Part shown: one piece after another, positions 52,270 to 53,800 of the stretch
How the letters are laid out: every line of letters starts with the position of its first letter
How positions within the stretch are numbered: position 1 is the stretch's first letter
DNA from: Nostoc sp. CHAB 5836
Lineage (GTDB): Bacteria; Cyanobacteriota; Cyanobacteriia; Cyanobacteriales; Nostocaceae
Direction of reading: 5' to 3'
NCBI RefSeq assembly: GCF_020829445.1
Contig: NZ_JAIVFV010000031.1
Coordinates: 1-53,800 of the forward strand
Length of the DNA stretch: 53,800 bases
Translations under genes and position numbers: made by a program
The notes under the pieces: generated by a model
The model's database searches: none
What the model saw: only the letters and a program-made list of their open reading frames with translations
What the model was told of the DNA's origin: nothing

Positions 52270-52612
52270 AACCTACTATTTCATTACAGCCAGAAAGGGC
52301 AGAATTAAATCACGGGTAACTTTTGACTTGCGACACTAGTGTGGATTTGTAAGTGAACAATATTAGTGGGTGTTGCATCCAACTTTGTGAATAATGTTCA
52401 TTTCATCCAATGTTGCAGTGTTGGCTTTCCTTCAAGGTGGAGAATAGGCAACTAACGGAGTGCCTCCCTATGGCGACTGGCGTAGGTTGGAGGATCGAAC
52501 CCTATTGGATGATGATTGGAGAATGCTTGCTATGCTTGGCTGGCGCCAATTGCCACAATAAGACACCTAAGAGAGAATCCGAAAGTTTGGCGGCAAATAA
52601 GCGATCGCAAAC

Positions 52613-52752
52613 AGGACTTACGCAAAATAATGAAAAAACGAACCCCATTTGCCTTAGCGTCTCCCCCTGGGAGAAGGACGCATTCGGGAGGCGTCTCGTA
52701 AGAGTTGGACACAAAGGAATAAGAGTTTCAGAGAGTTATTGCGTAAGTCCTA
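52613..52752. repeat. MITE-like family C, copy C2
   Basis: About 140 bp with ends AGGACTTACGCAAAATAATG and TTATTGCGTAAGTCCT. It matches C1 (5712-5816) in reverse orientation, with an extra internal block (CTCCCCCTGGGAGAAGG). Confidence 0.85.
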
Positions 52753-52773
52753 GCAAATACATTGATACATAGA

Positions 52774-52902
52774 TAAGTAACTCGGCATGATAAAACCTAT
52801 GTATGTTTAGTTTTATAAAAACTGTAGAACAACGAATTTATAGGTTGTTTACTGATTTTACATTTTGTCACATAGGTTAGTTTTTTGAAGCCGACTCACT
52901 TA
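52774..52902. repeat. Diverged family A-like element A11
   Basis: 129 bp between TAAGTAACTCGGCATGATAA and GAAGCCGACTCACTTA. The ends resemble family A and the length fits, but the interior is diverged and lacks the heptamers. Confidence 0.6.
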
Positions 52903-53800
52903 GCATCTGCTCACCTCCAAAAACGCACTACAGAATTAAAAACTTTGATCTCTGCTTTCTATGCACCTATGCTGTTTTGGATATAACTATCCGCTTTGAC
53001 TCCAAATAAATAATCAATGCTGAACAAGCAATTCCCACATCTGTTTATTTATTTTGATAAGAGGTGTATAAGTGATTGATGATTGCTAGAAGAATCCTCT
53101 GATTACCTAAGCAAAGTTGCTAGTTGCTGAATTTCGCATCTTTAGCAAAATTATCTGGCCATAGATAAATCTAGCTTGGCTGATCTAGTGTCTTAAAATC
53201 CAAAATTTGCCCATTTTTGGGATTTTTAAAGATTTTCTTCTGACAACTTTGTGGTTAATTGATAACCTGCTAGAAAACAGAGAAAAAATTTATATTTAGC
53301 AAAAATTTGGTTTATAAGCCAAATTTTTGGCTGTGGTGGTGGATTGTCCGAATAACTTCATCTTGTAAGCCTTAAAGCTTACAAAAAAATGCTTGATTAC
53401 AACTTGATTTTGACGAAGAGTTAGTGTCATAATTGTTCTTAAGTTGTGATTCATGGTAAAAAGAGGTAGCACAAAAGTGCCGCAGATGATTCTGAATTTC
53501 TCTTGCCCGAGATTTTGCAGAAAAATGCACCTAAAGTTAGCCCACAAAGGTTAACGTTTTAAAAGCCTGATAAACAACTAAAACTGGGATAATCCCTCTG
53601 GACTTTTGCGAGACTGGGGGGTTAACTCCCGGTTTAAGTGAGAGCTTAGTTTTTACCTGAGAATATTTTGTGTGTTCAAAGGTAGATCCAAGCTTGCTAT
53701 GGCTCTTAGTTTATTTTGGAAGTAAATCTGTTATTTGCAATAAACATCACACCCTTGCACTAGAAAAATAACATCGGTAAATGCAATTAAATTAAATGAG
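52903..53800. other. Gene-free AT-rich window end
   Basis: No supported gene. An 83-codon minus-strand frame at 53296-53547 has unconvincing composition. A small palindromic segment GGGGGTTAACTCCC lies near 53617-53630. This may be the long upstream region of a gene beyond the window. Confidence 0.4.

Noticed and set aside
52470..52530. tRNA-like T-arm (GGGTTCGATCC followed by ACCTACGCCA on the minus strand)
   Set aside because: No matching 5' acceptor strand, D-arm or anticodon arm at the expected distance upstream.
53296..53547. 83-codon minus-strand ORF near the window end
   Set aside because: Composition and lack of start signals suggest a chance frame in AT-rich DNA.

Overview
The window looks like chromosome from a filamentous, probably heterocyst-forming cyanobacterium (Nostoc/Anabaena type). 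The evidence is the many HIP1-like GCGATCGC octamers, a flavodiiron protein of the cyanobacterial three-domain type, a cyanobacterial RRM protein close to an S21 gene, heptamer tandem repeats, and many small dispersed palindromic repeats in nearly every intergenic gap. No tRNA, rRNA, CRISPR array or transposase gene was recognised.

Layout. (1) 1-9.5 kb is mixed housekeeping: the 3' part of a flavodiiron gene, rsmI, a PfkB-type kinase, a CysQ-like phosphatase, an RRM RNA-binding protein whose Shine-Dalgarno lies inside a perfect hairpin, rpsU, small hypothetical genes and a GIN-domain protein. (2) 9.6-18.9 kb (minus strand) is a two-partner secretion locus: a 1507-residue TpsA exoprotein, its overlapping TpsB transporter, and a secreted TPR-CHAT protein. 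(3) 19.2-26.6 kb holds two large paralogous SBBP-repeat proteins and a truncated third copy, separated by repeat-rich DNA. (4) 26.6-51.4 kb (all minus strand, 14 genes) is a biosynthetic gene cluster. (5) 51.5-53.8 kb is gene-poor, with repeats and a possible gene remnant.

The cluster, in transcription order, is: fatty acyl-AMP ligase, free ACP, CylC-like dimetal oxygenase/halogenase, PKS (KS-AT-KR-ACP), a second PKS protein whose KS lacks the HGTGT histidine and whose AT has lost Ser/His and about 80 residues, a TubC-docking-domain protein with a large C-terminal region I do not recognise, SDR, MGDG-synthase-like glycosyltransferase, second SDR, GMC oxidoreductase, UDP-galactopyranose mutase, methyltransferase, second glycosyltransferase and an MFS exporter. 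A coherent reading (inference) is that a fatty acid is activated and loaded on the ACP, functionalised (perhaps chlorinated) at an unactivated carbon, extended once and ketoreduced, then processed on a non-elongating KS0-ACP by the docked unknown enzyme. It would then be oxidised, methylated, glycosylated (possibly with galactofuranose) and exported. I do not recognise this gene combination as a known pathway; it is the best candidate here for an undescribed system. A perfect 14-bp inverted repeat just upstream of the first gene is a candidate operator or 5' hairpin.

The second strong theme is the repeat landscape. An approximately 131-bp MITE-like family has at least eleven full or partial copies; the end of one form supplies the stop codon of three genes. 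Several other palindromic families occur, with nested insertions, one of them flanked by an apparent 8-bp target duplication.
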